Origin: Hydractinia symbiolongicarpus
Taxonomy: Eukaryota > Cnidaria > Hydrozoa > Anthoathecata > Hydractiniidae
Length of the DNA stretch: 64,000 bases
Direction of reading: 5' to 3'
Assembly: GCF_029227915.1 (NCBI RefSeq)
Contig: NC_079881.1
Coordinates: 18,513,501-18,577,500 of the forward strand
A program made the position numbers and the translations under genes. Shown here one piece after another: positions 8,817-21,910 of the stretch. Under the pieces are notes generated by a model, which was given only the letters and a program-made list of their open reading frames with translations, had not been told where the DNA came from and searched no databases. Each line of letters begins with the position of its first letter. The stretch's first letter is position 1.

Positions 8817-9449
8817 AAGGGTATCAAAGAAAAGAAGAAGAAAATAGTTTTAAAAAAATGAATCAAGTGATGGCCACCTAATTTAGATCTTTCCTTCTGA
8901 GAAATCTTTTAATTTTATTAAAGCTTACCCCAAAAACAAGTTGCTGCATATGAAAGAGCTTGAAAAATCTTTATTGGTTTCCAAGATGTATATAGAAGTC
9001 TTGAAATTTTAACTAATTATGTGGAATTATAACATCATCGATTGGCATTGGTGAAAATTAGGGTAACTAAGCATTAATATTTGTAAATATATTCAAAATA
9101 TCAAACTGGTGTACTTACTAAAAGCAGTGGCTACCTAAACCAGCTGAAACCACCAATATTTTCAACAGCAATGAATGATCAAGGCACATGTAAATCATAC
9201 CTGCAATACTGTTTTATTACCAGAAGCAAATCATCTCAGTATGCATTTTATCCAGTGGGAACTCAGTGGAAGGTATATAGCATAAGTATTGGGTTTTTTT
9301 AAAAGTAAATTCTGTTCAGAACATGTTTATTTTTAATGTGTGTTAAGTTAAACAATGATATTAAAAAACGTTATTACACTTGTTTAACACAATTGACTAG
9401 TCTAAAAAGGTTCAGATTTCAAGCTCTGGTGCTGTACAACAAAATAAAT

Positions 9450-9645
9450 ATTGTACACCCTGTATGCCTTTGTGAGGGAGACCAGGATTTGATTCCCTCA
9501 GGCAGTGATTTAATATGTGTGAGTAAATGTTACCATAGCCCTGGGTTAACACAAGCCATATGAAAGAAATTGGGGAGATGGCACACTGTATGAGATGTTG
9601 GATGTTGCAGGGAGTTGTCCGGTAGAGCGAGGACCCTATTTTTTA
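9450..9645 (+). repeat. tRNA-derived SINE copy, 3'-truncated
   Basis: This plus-strand copy of the same SINE shows a degenerate B box (GGATTTGATTCC near 9485), the block GTTACCATAGCCCTGGGTTA, and GATGGCACACTGTATGAGATG. It stops after GGTAGAGCGAGGACCC, so the 3' half is missing. It lies about 650 bp from the opposite-strand copy at 8530-8816. Confidence 0.7.
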
Positions 9646-11231
9646 TTTCTTGAACAAATAAACTTGTTACCTTGTTTAATTTACAATTGAAACACAATAT
9701 AGTAAGTAGTCTGAAAAAAAAATAAGAACAATGATGCATTAAGTTGACTAAATAAACCAAACATAAAGCCGTTTTCTCAAAATATTCTTGCTTTCTAACT
9801 TCCAACACCCTGTTTCCATAACATCGTAGGAGTAAAATAAGTAACCACCAGTTTTTACAGAATGACCAGAGAGCCAGCAGCGAACGAACAGAGCAAGCAG
9901 AGAACCAGCAGCGAATGAACTTAGAACTCTGTGCAGGAGAACGCAGAAAGTAAAGCTAAATACATATTTTTCTTCTTTTCGTTTTTTTCAAACATCTCGA
10001 ATGCAACGAGACACAAAGAAGGTAGTTATACTCAAGTATATATCACAGTAACATGGGGTTATTTTTTAGATAAATATTTATAATATGTATTTAATTATAA
10101 GAAACATATTTTTTATTTTAGTTTAGATGTTTCTTATTTTAATAAATTAGTGTTATTGAGCCTCAATCACAGCAAATAAATTTATTATACATTTACCTGT
10201 TGTGTTTTATGAGCATTCTTCAGGTCTATTTGTCCAAATTTAGTTCTTGATAATAAAACACAATTTTAGAATTTAGCTTCAAGTGTTGATATGAGAAAAT
10301 AGGTTGGTTTTGTTGCTAATCAAGCTCTATAACATGAACAATCACAGCAACATAATTGCAATTTAGTCTTCATTGTAGGTGAGAAAAGGGAACAGCACAA
10401 GCAAAAATAATTATAGGTAGCTTGAGCAAGAGTTGTAAGAGAATTCATATTTAAAACGTATATCACAAGGCCTAGAGTAGTGCTGTCCTTCCATCTATCC
10501 TTTTTTATAGACCACAATTAATAAGATATTGATTCCGAAAAGATTAGCTTTGGAACTCCTGACTCGACCCCAAGTTGCTTGCTTCTGGTTATATGTATTA
10601 GTGTCGAAATAATCCCATATTTTTGTCACAATGTGTTACCCATATTTAGTGTGCAGTTACTTTGCAATGGTTTCAGAGATCTGAATGATTTTTTAGTTTT
10701 CTCCTTCCTCTATGTTTATTTCTGTAACTGTAATTATTTAAAGTGCTCGTTCTGTCACTATACTGCTAGTTCACTGCTAGTTCTCTGGTCGATCTGTATG
10801 GACTGCTGGTTTTCTGGTTGTTCTGTGGAGACTGGCGTTTACGTATTTTAGTCCTAACGTTCCTATACATTTTTTATTTTTTTACCTGTGATTGGTTTTT
10901 AATATTTAATTTAAAAATATATTTTGTATATATTTTATTTCTTACAATATGATCTTACAGCACTTAATACTAATGTATATGCAGGTAATTATGGTAACAC
11001 AAAACCTGTGGAAAATTATTCCTGCATAAGCTGTAATTCTTATATAAACGTTGGTGTCATAGAAAGAATATTGCCTTTTCTATCTAATGAATCAAGAATT
11101 TCTAAACAAATTTCAATCAAGTAGTAACCATTTAAATAAACATGAATAAACATTGGATGACATCAATTTTTTTTTTTTAAAGAAATAATGCCTCTTCTCA
11201 ATTAAAACTCTATTTTTAGAACTGCTCAATC
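9646..11231. other. Intergenic upstream of the DUF4795 gene
   Basis: No coding frame is convincing. The blocks near 9860-9925 and 10740-10830 share an ACCAGAGAACCAGCAG-type motif in opposite orientation and may be arms of one element. The TTTTTAG at 11209-11219 is a good splice acceptor 12 bases before the ATG at 11232, so a 5' untranslated exon (or a trans-spliced leader) lies upstream; I could not place it. Confidence 0.4.
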
Positions 11232-14200
11232 ATGGTTAAGATGGAATTAGATTTTGAAACAGTGTTAGATGTTGCCTTAGGTGGTCCTGAGATAGGACCA
11301 CTCAATCTTTACGTATTACATGGCTTAATGAAGGAGGTTTTTGAAAAGTTTGGTTTGTCACAAAAACAACTGATCATTGATGAAGAGGACACCAACTTTT
11401 GTGATGGTTATAATTTTATAAAAAGCAAGGTAGATGAAAAGAATATGCGTCCTCGAACAGCAGGTGGTGGATACAGTAGAGATAGGTCAAAAGTCTCTGT
11501 CATTGTGTCTGATTATGCTCGGAGTCCAATTGGTCAACAAAAAGCTGAAGAGAAAAAATCATCATTGTTACCTACAGATGTGGAAGATAGATTGAGGTAT
11601 GGTTATGCTTTGAATAACTTTATTTGTGATAGTTATGTCTGTTTAAACATGTACACAATGTGATCTTTTTAGATATATTGAATCAGAGTTGAAGATTGTG
11701 AAAGACTTTCCGTCTGTTGATGAACTCAGATGTTGGGCACAGGAAAAAACTAGTCCGGACACAGTGGTTACAGATCTTTGGCACTTTGTCAGTTTAAATC
11801 ATAGAATGGGTGGGGCGGAAGAAGGAATTGAAAAGGTTTGTGCATTCTTGCATTGATTTTTGTAGGATCTTTTTTCACTGGGATGTAAACATTGTGTTTT
11901 GTAGTAGATATTGATGAAAATATATTAACCAATCACATTGTGGTTACTATTTTTTGTGAACTTCTGTACAAAGGCAAAATTTAAACATGCATGCTTCAAA
12001 ACAAAGTCAATCATGTACACAAATGTGTATTAGAAAAATGACTAAATTTCCAAAGTCATCCTACAAATTAATATACATTTTTCTTTTATTATCTTTAAAT
12101 GTTTATACAGGAAAGCTGTGTAATTGAATATGATTAAACACTTTCTATTTAGTTGACAGAACTGGTAGACAGGCTAATTCCAGAGTTAAAAAGACTTAGT
12201 GATGAACAAAATAAAGTGAAAGGCCAGGTAGGTGTGCATGCTTGTGCATCTGCAAAAGAGTCCTAAGTATACTTCTGCAAATACAGGAACTCTTATTGTA
12301 AGGCCTATTCTTCATGTTTTGGAAAAAGGTAAAGATGTAAGATGTATATTTAAGATACAAATCTGATGTTTCTTCATCTCCAGAAACTTGAAAAACAATA
12401 AAAGTTTGCTTTTACAGAATAAGCATTTGTCTTCAAATCAAGTAAAAACTCTTAAAAGAAAAAAGCTTTATAATAATTATTATTTACGAATATTTTTTTA
12501 TTGTTGTTTATCAATGTTCTAATCCAGCCCACCGTTAATGAAGTTTTTTCTCTCATTTGTGTCATTATTTATGTATTTTCAGATTGATGACTTATATAGT
12601 CAGTTGAAAGCATTGTCAGATAGATCTTCGCGGATTGATGAAAGAATCGATAATGCTGGTGAGTCTGCCTGCCTATAAAGTTTCTGCGTTTTTTTAATCT
12701 TTTTTGTTCTATTGTATTGGGTCCAGTAAACTGAAAGTTAGGTAGAGCAAGTAACTTAGTTTATCTGATACACAATAAAATCTGTGATAAAAGGCCTAAT
12801 GCACTTTTATGGAAGAAAGTGTTTTACAGAACAAGTTTGCAGTTTAAATATACACAAAATTTTGCAGGAAAAACTTTTGCAGTTCTACTAAATTAGAAGT
12901 TCTCACAGGAAAAATCTTTTTCGATTTTAAAAACCCTTTTACTTAGTTCCAAATAGATTTGATGATTTTTTCCTTATAGTAGTAAAATTCTCAGACACCA
13001 TTTCTAATTGGCACTTTTCACAGAAAATATTCTTGAATAAACAAAATATATTCCGTCTTGTTTAACATTTGTGGGTTGAAGCTTACGACTTGTTTCAGAA
13101 AAAAACTTGCTTATCCACACTATATAGTCAACCTAAATTTAAAGGGGTTGACCTAAAGCAAGAAGAACATAAACCTTTAAGGTATCTGTTAAGTCTTGTT
13201 CCATGTGATCCAGCAATGTAAAAACAACTATTACAATATAATTTTTTATTGTATAGGAAATCTGGCTAAAGAGAAGAGTGATGAATTCAGCAAAGACCTA
13301 GTAAGTTTACTTCACTTTTTCAGAAAACAGGAGTATACTGTTTGGTCAATTTCTCAAAAAAACTCACATGGTTTTATCGTACACTATTCCTGAAAAGTCT
13401 AACGAATAACCTTATATTCTCTTGATATAGAAAAATCTTGAAGATAAAATGGATGGATGTGCGAAGCTTATGGACTTAGAAGATTTTGTGTTGACTGATA
13501 CTTTCGTTGAAGCTCAGGAAAATGCGAAAGCTGTAGCAAAAAATATTCAGGTTAATTATTTCAAGTTTATTAGTTGTAAAATTTACATTAAGGATTACTT
13601 CTAACAAAGTTGACAGTTGCGTATTTAAAAAATGTTAGTTTTTTTCAATTTTAGGAAAGTTCAGAAACTTTTTATTAGTGGAACTAAAAAAAATTTCATG
13701 TGAATATTTAAGTGCAAAAAAAAATAGATTATTAGCGTAAATCAAATCAGTGTTTTTTATACCATGAGGGTCGATATGTACTTTATTTATGAAACTGCTT
13801 TATATGGAGCAGAAAAAGTATTTTGATTTCATTGGGTATTAACTATTACCTATCGTCTGCAAACAAAACGACTGTTTAACCTACTTGTTTCCTCGTTTTC
13901 TTGAGCAATGAAATTGTAATAACCGTGTTTATTTGTAGGACGAGCTAAGCACTAAAGCTCCTCTCAGCATGCTTGATGAATTGGCAGACCCAGGTATTTG
14001 TTAGCTTAATAATTACTAGTATAGAATGTCAAATGTGCGAAATTTATTATGATTTTTTGTTGTTGTAGGGGAATTGAAAAGATTGTCAGAGTTAGTGGTG
14101 AGTGCTTTTTTTTCAACATAGCATTTAAACGTGATTTTATCACTTAAAAAAGCTACACATTGCCATTTTTTATTTTTATTTCTTTAACTTGGATATAAAT

Positions 14201-17200
14201 ATATCTTGGAAAATGTTTTGGAACTAGTTAATCTGTTTTAAGAAAACCTTTTCAAGAAAGTGTAGAAATCATGTAATCCACTATAACAAGATCTTAAAGT
14301 ACATGAATTATATGTACGCTTCGACTGCTTTTAAATAAATGACACGCTAAACGTTACAACATACAAACATGATTTAATTCCTGTTAGTAGACAATAAATT
14401 TGTTTGTGTTAAAAAATTTGATTATTTACTAGTAGCTATATTTTTTTCAGAAATCCCTTCGGGAGGAAATGGAAAATGCTGCTTCAAAGGACGATCTACA
14501 GCACTTAGAATTGTATGTTAAGTGGCCACAACTGGAGGACGCTTTGACTACCTGTTCAAGTCGACCTAGCAGTCAGATTGGAAAGCGACACGATAGCCAA
14601 GTGGGAAGCCGACCAAACAGTAGCAGTCAGACTGGAAGTCGTCCAAGCAGTCGGCATAGTGGTACTTCAGTTAATTCGACTCATAAGGCCTGTCCAACTA
14701 AAATCTACCCAAGTGAAGCTTGTGTACAAAAACTTCGTGAGATTGGAATGTTGCCAGAAAGACAGGCTGCCTTGATGGATGCTTTGGAAGTTACACGGGT
14801 AGGTGAAAAACGTGTTGTCAATGTGTTGGTAATTATTTGTTGATTTTTTATGGCTAATCGCTAATTAACATTAACTAAGTCTTCCCAAAAAAATTGTTAC
14901 AATCTGTTATTTATTTTAGGAGCAACTTGCTAGTAAAGCTGATAAATCTGATTTGAAAGGATTTCTCACTCAAGGTGAACTAATTTTCCACATTTAATCC
15001 TCTGTGTATCACAAATACCTGTTTTATGAATTTGCTAGTTGTCAGCTTGTAAAAAAGTCCACAGGTTCAGCCGTTGTAATATCCTGGGCTTCCGAATTCC
15101 ACCCGTCATACAAATTCCTGGCATTGTTATTGCGTGATTCCTTAGCACCACTTGATTTTGATGCTAACAGACAAAATACGGTTCTTATTATAGAGAAACT
15201 TGTTTTTCGTTCTTTCAGATGATTTGAATGAGTTATTGAACCTGCTTCGTAATTTACGTGAAGAAGTAAATGGACTTCAGCACTGGCGAAGTTTAGTGGA
15301 TGACGAGAAAGTTCCTGCACTGAAAGCATTGTTGAATGAATTGGAAAAACAAATGGCTGATTTATTAAGCACAATGGATGATCTGCAAGCTGAAGACAAC
15401 AGAAAACAAAAAGCAATTGAAGTAAGTTGTCGTTTTCACTTGTTTGTTGTATATTTTGTTTTTTCGCGAAACATGAATAGTTTGCTGGATACGTTCTAGT
15501 GGTATTTAACTTGTGTCATCTATTTACCGTTAACCATCAAGAAACATTTTGCGACATCATACAATCGTTGAGTTGCGGATGGACGATATTTTTTGTTCTC
15601 AAAATTTGGTTATGCATGATTTTATCACAAGCTAGTCAAGACTTGCGGTATTGAGTCATTGGCGTAGTTTAAAAACAACGTCATCCGCGCTTGCTGTGAC
15701 ATACTAAATACTTCTTGCAGATTGTCTTCACCAAAATCCTTGATTTGTTTTTATGCCAATTAAAATTTGGAAATTAAAAAAAAAACTGACATATTTATTA
15801 ACAATAATACTAAATTATTTCCCTCTAATATTCTTCTATTATAGGCGTTAAGTTCTTCTGTTGACCGGTTGGAAGAAAACAAATTAGATAAAGATGATGA
15901 AAGGCTGAACCGACACGAAAAGGTATTGTTCTTATTTGGGTGTTTGCGATTTTTACAAAAAATAAGTTTATTAAAAGTCCGCTCATTTGATTTTCAATTT
16001 TTTTAAAAAAATTACTTACTTTAATAAAGAAATTTTACACTTCTGTATAAACACAATTTTTACTGTTTCAGCTACTTGAAGACTTGGGTAAGTCAAGTCA
16101 TGGAGACGAGATTGATAGTAAGAGACGTGGAAGTGAGACTGGTAGTTTGAGACGTGGAAGCGAGACTGGTAGCTCACGACGTGGCAGCGAAGTTATGAAT
16201 TATAAAAATGGAGTGACACAAGATGAGCTTGATGACGCAATTGCTAAATTAAATAAAATGTTACAACAGCTTGCAGATAGGTTGCGTGATCACGTGAGTA
16301 TTTCTATCATGCTTAATTTGATAAGTTTGAAACTCTACATAGTTAAAACATTTTAATTTTTCTCTGTTAGGAAAGTGACTACAGGAAACAAATGGCTGAT
16401 GTGTTGGATGATTTGGATGATAAGTTAGACAGAGCGGAATTACAACCACTTCGTGAATATCTAGGTATTATTTTGTCTCGTCCTGAGATGTGAAAGGACT
16501 GAAATGTCTTACTCGTGATTTCCTTTCTTTGTTAAATTCAAGCCTCTTTTGAATATTAAAGGATTTTTGCTTTCCTCTGTGGATGCTGATTTTTTGTTTG
16601 TTCTAAAGGTATTATTAATACCGTACTATTTTCCAGCGTATTAATATTCGTGCAGCGAAGAAAAATATATTTCGTGCGTATTAATTTTCGCGCAGTCTTA
16701 ATAGAAACGAATTTCACGCGTGTTAATATTCGCGCATTGATAATTTTTTTTTTGACTTATCACAATTTTAGTGCAAAACTTTTTTTTACTAAATTTCACT
16801 AAATAACGCGAAAAAATTTACTACGAATAAGGTCGTTTGCGCGTTTTAATATGCTTACAAGCACTGCGGTGCAAATACATAGTGACTATAGTGATAAACC
16901 AAACTATTCTATTTCGCACTGCATCATTGTCTCATTCGCTGTCTAACAAAACTTCCACTTTTAGAAAACCGTTACAATACCCTGTCCCAACAACAGGCGG
17001 AACAAGACCAACAACGAACACCACCACACGACTCTAAAAAACACAAATCGTCACCACGCAACGGCGTCACTGTCACACATACATTAACCCAGGACAATCC
17101 AGCAGCGTACAATCCGTCGAAAAATACTTCCTCGTACACACCCACGAAAGGAACGCCCGGTCAATCAAGAAGCTCGTCGGCTTACACCCCGTCTAAAGGA

Positions 17201-19938
17201 ACAATGCCTTACATCCATTATGCGGATGATGTGGACTGTAGCCATCCTCACTATGGACAGGGTGGTTTCTATCCCCATAAGAAAGAAGCGGCTGCAGTCA
17301 GAACGTAAGAATCTTTTTTTATCCTGATATGGAAACCATTCTATGTTTATTTACGTTTTCTATTTCTTTTTTCTTTTTTGAGTGATCATCTTTTGATATG
17401 AATAATCTTTTAAGCAAAACGCATATAAATCCATGTTATAAAATACAGTATACACTCTACCCCTCTTAAAATGTTTTGGGGATCACGCCCCTTTTTTCCT
17501 GTCGTAAAGATAATTTTTTTTCAAATTTTAGTCAAATGAAATTCAACTGTTTATCTTGCGATCGACCATTGACTATGCAGACAAACAGGTAAACTCTTCT
17601 CTTCGTTTTTTATACTTTTTTTTATTGAGACTATGTATTATCCAGACAAAACATTATCGAGGCCAAATATTATCGAGATTAAATATTATCGAGACAAAAT
17701 ATTATCAAGACAAGATATTGTCGAGGCCAAATATTATCGAGACAAAGTATTATCAAGACAAAATATTATCGAGGCCAAATATTATCGAGACAAAATATTA
17801 TCAAGACAAAATATTATCGAGACAAAATATTATCAAGACAAAATATTATCGAGGCCAAAAATTACCGAGACAAAATATTATCAAGACAAAATATTATCGA
17901 GGCCAAATATTATCGAGACAAAGTATTACCAAGACAAAATATTAGCGAGAAAAATTATTGAGGCAAAATATTCTTACTAAGAGAAGTCTCACATGCCAAA
18001 ATCAAAATACTATTTAGTTGTTGCATTAATGTTCTATGCAATGTGAATGATTTTGAAATTTGTTATTTTCAGCCATCTGCAAACAATCCGTGGTCGACCT
18101 TTAAATGCGTATGAATTAGATCAGTTACGACTATTACAAAAAATGTAAGTGTGGCCATGTATGTTATTTCAAGCTCATAGAAGTACATTTTGTTCATGTA
18201 AAAATATAATATTAACACCTTTCCTTTTTTTTCTAGTAACAAACATTATCATTTTTTACTTTATAGTACTCATTATCTTGTTTGTCATTATATTCTAGCT
18301 TGAAAGGTGACAATGCTGGCAAATCCACTCGAGCTTGCGGTGGAAAACACACTTCATCCACCCCACCAAAACGCATCACAGCCAGAATCAAGTACCATGT
18401 TTTACTCTTTATTTTTTTATTTGTTCTCTCATTGTTTTTTTTCCTTTTCTTGTATACAGTGTCGTCTGTACTTTGCAGGGTAAGAGTGTAGATGAAATAT
18501 AACTTCGGTGCACTGCCAAAAGACTTTATCCATTCACCTCTTTATTTATTTATTCATTCATTTATTTATTCATTTTCTTTATTCATTCACTCATTCACTC
18601 ATTCACTATGTATTTATTTGTGCATTCTCTTTAATCCACTTATTCACTCACTCATTCACTCCATTACTCACGTTAACTCATTCATTCATTCAATTAATTC
18701 AATTATTTTTTAATGTAACTTTTAATTTAGTTCAAGCACAAGTTTACCAGCAACAATGAGACAAGACCCTGATGAGATCTTAATTGAGTAAGAAAGATTC
18801 ATTTGTTACTTATAGATATTTAAGGTTATTAACATATCCTATCTGCGTCTTGTGTCTATATTAAGCGGATAAATCGCTTCGTTGATTTCCTGTTAGCCCT
18901 GGCCAATGTAACTAGGGAGTTTTTTTTAGTCAGTACTAATGTAAGTCGATTGTATGGAGCGGAGTTACAAATCAGTTGATTTTAAATAATATTAGTGTCA
19001 ATGAGGATGGTATTGAAATGCATTAAATATCTTTTTAGTGGCGAAGTGGATATCGAAGGTTTAGATGGTAGATTATACAGAGGATTGATATCAAAGAAAG
19101 TAAGTTGAACTTTCGTTGATGCTGCAATCATATATGTTTGTTTCGTGATCGTTCGTTCTGTTTTGTTTCTTTCCTTGTTTTGTTTGTTTGTTTGCTTTTT
19201 GTTTGTTTGTTTTGTTTTGTTTTATGTGTGGAATACACCAGCATAGTGTTATTTGATAACACATGATGATCTTGTAGCCGAAAACTAAGAACACAATACG
19301 AACAATGACAAGGCAAAAAATTTACGCACAAGAAACATTGAGAAATATCTTTCAAGGCAGAGTTTTTCACAGAGTTAAATGTTGCATTTTATGAACAGTT
19401 CCAGGATGAGCAAGTAAAAAAACAGAACAATTCCAGGGTATAATCTAAAAAATTCTGAACTATAGCTGCTTGGGTCCCATTACAAAATTTGGTAGCTATA
19501 GGATCTTGTGCAGGGTAAATCGAGCTTTCATGTCTTTCCTCATGAGTCATTTTAATAATGCATTATATTCCTGTTGAAATTTCGAGTTCAATTTCTGATT
19601 GGAAATTAGCTTCAGGCTGAAACCAAATTTCTTAGTTGCAATATGAAAAAAATTGTAATTTAAGTATCTTACCAGGGATAGTATTAGTTCTGGGAAAGAC
19701 AGTGACGTTATTTTTTTAACTTTCACACTATTGATCTCATCCTGCTGAAAAATAGGAATTAAAAGCATGTGTCCCTTGTGTTTAGGATCTAAAGAATCAT
19801 TCACGTAGTAAATCTGCGACCGCCCAACTACGTACAGTCAGTCCACGGCCTATATCTGGCAAAAGTGTTGATTTCACATCCTCGTTAAGTAGTGGTCTGG
19901 GAACCACTCATAGTTCGTTTGATATTCAAATAGAATAA
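11232..19938 (+). CDS. QRICH2/C16orf96-like protein with DUF4795 domain (21 exons, 919 aa)
   Basis: Exons: 11232-11596, 11673-11835, 12153-12227, 12583-12658, 13257-13300, 13431-13550, 13939-13993, 14069-14097, 14451-14798, 14920-14974, 15219-15421, 15845-15922, 16072-16293, 16371-16464, 16965-17304, 17532-17588, 18073-18144, 18299-18391, 18731-18787, 19039-19099, 19786-19938. All junctions are GT-AG and in phase. The N-terminus (DFETVLDVALGGPEIGPLNL, then LHGLM) matches the conserved start of this family. Residues about 340-385 are Ser/Arg-rich (GSRPSS-type repeats). Around 555-580 are three RRGSE repeats. The middle is coiled coil. FNCLSCDRPL (about 761-770, in a 57-nt exon) is the DUF4795 hallmark. 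The C-terminus has EGLDGRLYRG, as in vertebrate QRICH2. Vertebrate QRICH2 is linked to sperm flagella, so a ciliary role is plausible but inferred. Family assignment is firm. One-to-one orthology to QRICH2 versus C16orf96 is open. Confidence 0.85.
16636..16745 (+). repeat. Three spaced copies of a TTAATATTCGCGCA motif (intron)
   Basis: Near-identical segments GCGTATTAATATTCGTGCAG, GCGTATTAATTTTCGCGCAG and CGTGTTAATATTCGCGCATT recur every 38-43 bases in the intron between exons 14 and 15. They are probably part of a decayed repeat. Confidence 0.45.
17636..17970 (+). repeat. 16-bp minisatellite, about 21 units (intron)
   Basis: Units of the form TATTATCGAGRCMAAA (16 bp) run head to tail, alternating CGAGGCC, CGAGAC and CAAGAC variants, so a 48-bp higher-order pattern is visible. 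It lies in the intron between the CLSCDRP exon (17532-17588) and the next exon (18073-18144). Because 16 is not a multiple of 3 and the unit has no stop in two phases, it creates long artefactual ORFs. Confidence 0.85.
18531..18700 (+). repeat. Tetranucleotide microsatellite (TTCA/TTTA/CTCA)n
   Basis: Imperfect TTCA-type tetramers with TTTA and CTCA variants fill about 170 bases of the intron before exon 18731-18787. The open frames across it are products of the repeat. Confidence 0.8.
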
Positions 19939-20254
19939 AAGAAGATAAATATATATATGATTGGTTAATGGATAGTATATACTGACCAGTCATATTTAAG
20001 TAATCAGTCTAATTTGTGAAGAAGAGCCGACAGGTTGTGTTCGTGAGTGGGTTTCGATGTTGAAATTGATTACATTCACTGAGACCATTTTCACGCCATT
20101 TTGTTCCGCTACTTTTTTCTCACGATGCTGTAGTGGTATCGGGGCAAAATCATTTCGCTTTTGTGTCGAAATGGAAATATTTGATCATTCGAAAAGGTTG
20201 AGTTTCGTGTGAACCGATACCTTATCCAGTACGAAATTCGTGAAGCGATCTCTA

Positions 20255-20420
20255 TTCGCAACGTGTGAACATGGTCTTAGTAGAATATATTATACCTATC
20301 TGCAACGTGTGAAAATGGTCTTAGTAGAATATATTATACCTATTCGCAACGTGTGAACATGGTCTTAGTAGAATATATTATACCTATCTGCAACGTGTGA
20401 ACATGGTCTTAGAATATATC
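20255..20420 (+). repeat. 44-bp tandem repeat, 3.8 copies
   Basis: The unit begins GCAACGTGTGAACATGGTCT and ends ATTATACCTATCT. Copies differ by only one or two bases (AACATGG/AAAATGG, TCTGC/TTCGC). The last copy is cut short with a small deletion. Such high identity implies recent expansion. The surrounding sequence is unique within this window. Confidence 0.9.
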
Positions 20421-20746
20421 ATATTATAAGTTATTTAATGCGAGAGAAAATTAAAAGAGGTAATATAATTCGGATTTTTAAATTATTTTTTTCAAAACAT
20501 GATTTCTATGATACATTAATATTTTTTTAAGTTTATAAAACCGGCCAGAATGTCGTACATAGGAAGGTTTGATGTACAACAGCGGAAAATGTTTGTCTTA
20601 AGATGCCTAATAGAGGACGCTATTTTGTTTTTGTGTTCACATACACGTCTTCCCTTCTTGTATTAGTCTTCAGTTATCGTCGATGTTAAGTTTATGGAGA
20701 AACTAGGTTTAAATGCTAACGGTTAATCTTTTACAAGTATTTGCGT

Positions 20747-20816
20747 CGGCATAAGTAGGACTTATAAAGTAAGCTAGGATCGGCAAAAGTAGAACTTATA
20801 AAGTAGGCCATGGATC
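20747..20816 (+). repeat. 36-bp tandem duplication
   Basis: Two adjacent copies share the core CGGCA-AAGTAG-ACTTATAAAGTA with about five differences, and a third start (GGATCGGCAT) follows. It is a simple local duplication. Confidence 0.6.
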
Positions 20817-21910
20817 GGCATGGTGTGATTTGATATGCCGTCAAACTCAAGTTTCCTGTATTACTTCAGAAAATCTTTTTTTCTGATAAGCTGCTTATGC
20901 GTACTCTGTGACAATCTTGAGATTTTCTGTTGGATTGTCAAACTGAATTTGAATTAGATAATAATTTCTAACATTTGCCAAAAAAATAAGACAACGTTCT
21001 AAAATGTTCCAAATGTCCATGTAGTTTCAATTAACTTTAAAAATAATTTCTAAACACGATAGTTTAAGGGCAATGTAATCCCCAGGTAAATGGCGAAATT
21101 GTGTTAACTCCTTAAAATCCGAAAACAGGATCTTTAAAGTTTTTTGGCTCTTCCTAAAAATTCTAAAATGTTAAGAATTTGGAATTCCTAAAATTTTTTT
21201 AGAACCTATTAAAATAAGATTTTCTAATTTCCACCCTAATTTTTCCTAATTTAAAACCCAAATTCTCAAAACGACTACAAAATCAATAATACTTTTATAT
21301 TTTCTAACGCTCTTATTTGGTTGACTGATGTCCTTAGGAAGAACTTAACTTTATCTGCAATGAGAATGCTATAGCGTACAAATTCAAAGCTATTTAATTA
21401 TGCAAATTTCCAGGTTTTTCCTGCCTTAAACGAGTATATTTTTGCTCCACATGCACGAACTGAAAAATATAGATCAGAATATAGATATATTTTTTGTTTT
21501 TTATATTCTAGATATAATTTAAATTGTGTATATATTTTATAATTATTATAAATTATTTTTTTGTACAGTTATTAAAATATTTGATTAATTCGTCACAATT
21601 TGTTGTTGTTGTTGTTGATTGTGAACTCCAGTTCTTAAATATTAGTCTTTTTTCTAAGGGACCCCTTCTCAATTGTTGACTTTTTTATCCAAAATTATAT
21701 ACTTTCAGTTTTCTATATTTTGAAATTCTTCATATGTGATATTCATCTTTCGATTATTTAGATTTCCCATCAGTCTTTCTAGAAATATAATAATTTAGTA
21801 GACCTTTTTCCCACCTTCACTTTTGGCGCCAAAAAGCATTTCAACGTAACTGAACTTTAAACTTATCGGAAATTTTTGAACCATAAACATCAAATTGTGT
21901 GTATTATCCT

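Larger units (their letters stand above)
19939..21910. other. Intergenic; tandem repeats only
   Basis: Apart from the 44-bp repeat (20255-20420) and a 36-bp duplication (20747-20816), I see no gene, RNA or transposon structure. The stretch is very AT-rich from 20950 on. Confidence 0.5.

Noticed and set aside
15042-15416. 124-codon minus-strand ORF
   Set aside because: Shadow of the plus-strand DUF4795 exon 15219-15421 and its intron.
17556-17980. Two overlapping ORFs of 129 and 115 codons
   Set aside because: They are translations of the 16-bp minisatellite in an intron of the DUF4795 gene.
18282-18759. ORFs rich in Ser, Ile, His and Phe
   Set aside because: They translate the TTCA/TTTA microsatellite. 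Only 18299-18391 and 18731-18787 are exons, and those are in the DUF4795 reading frame.
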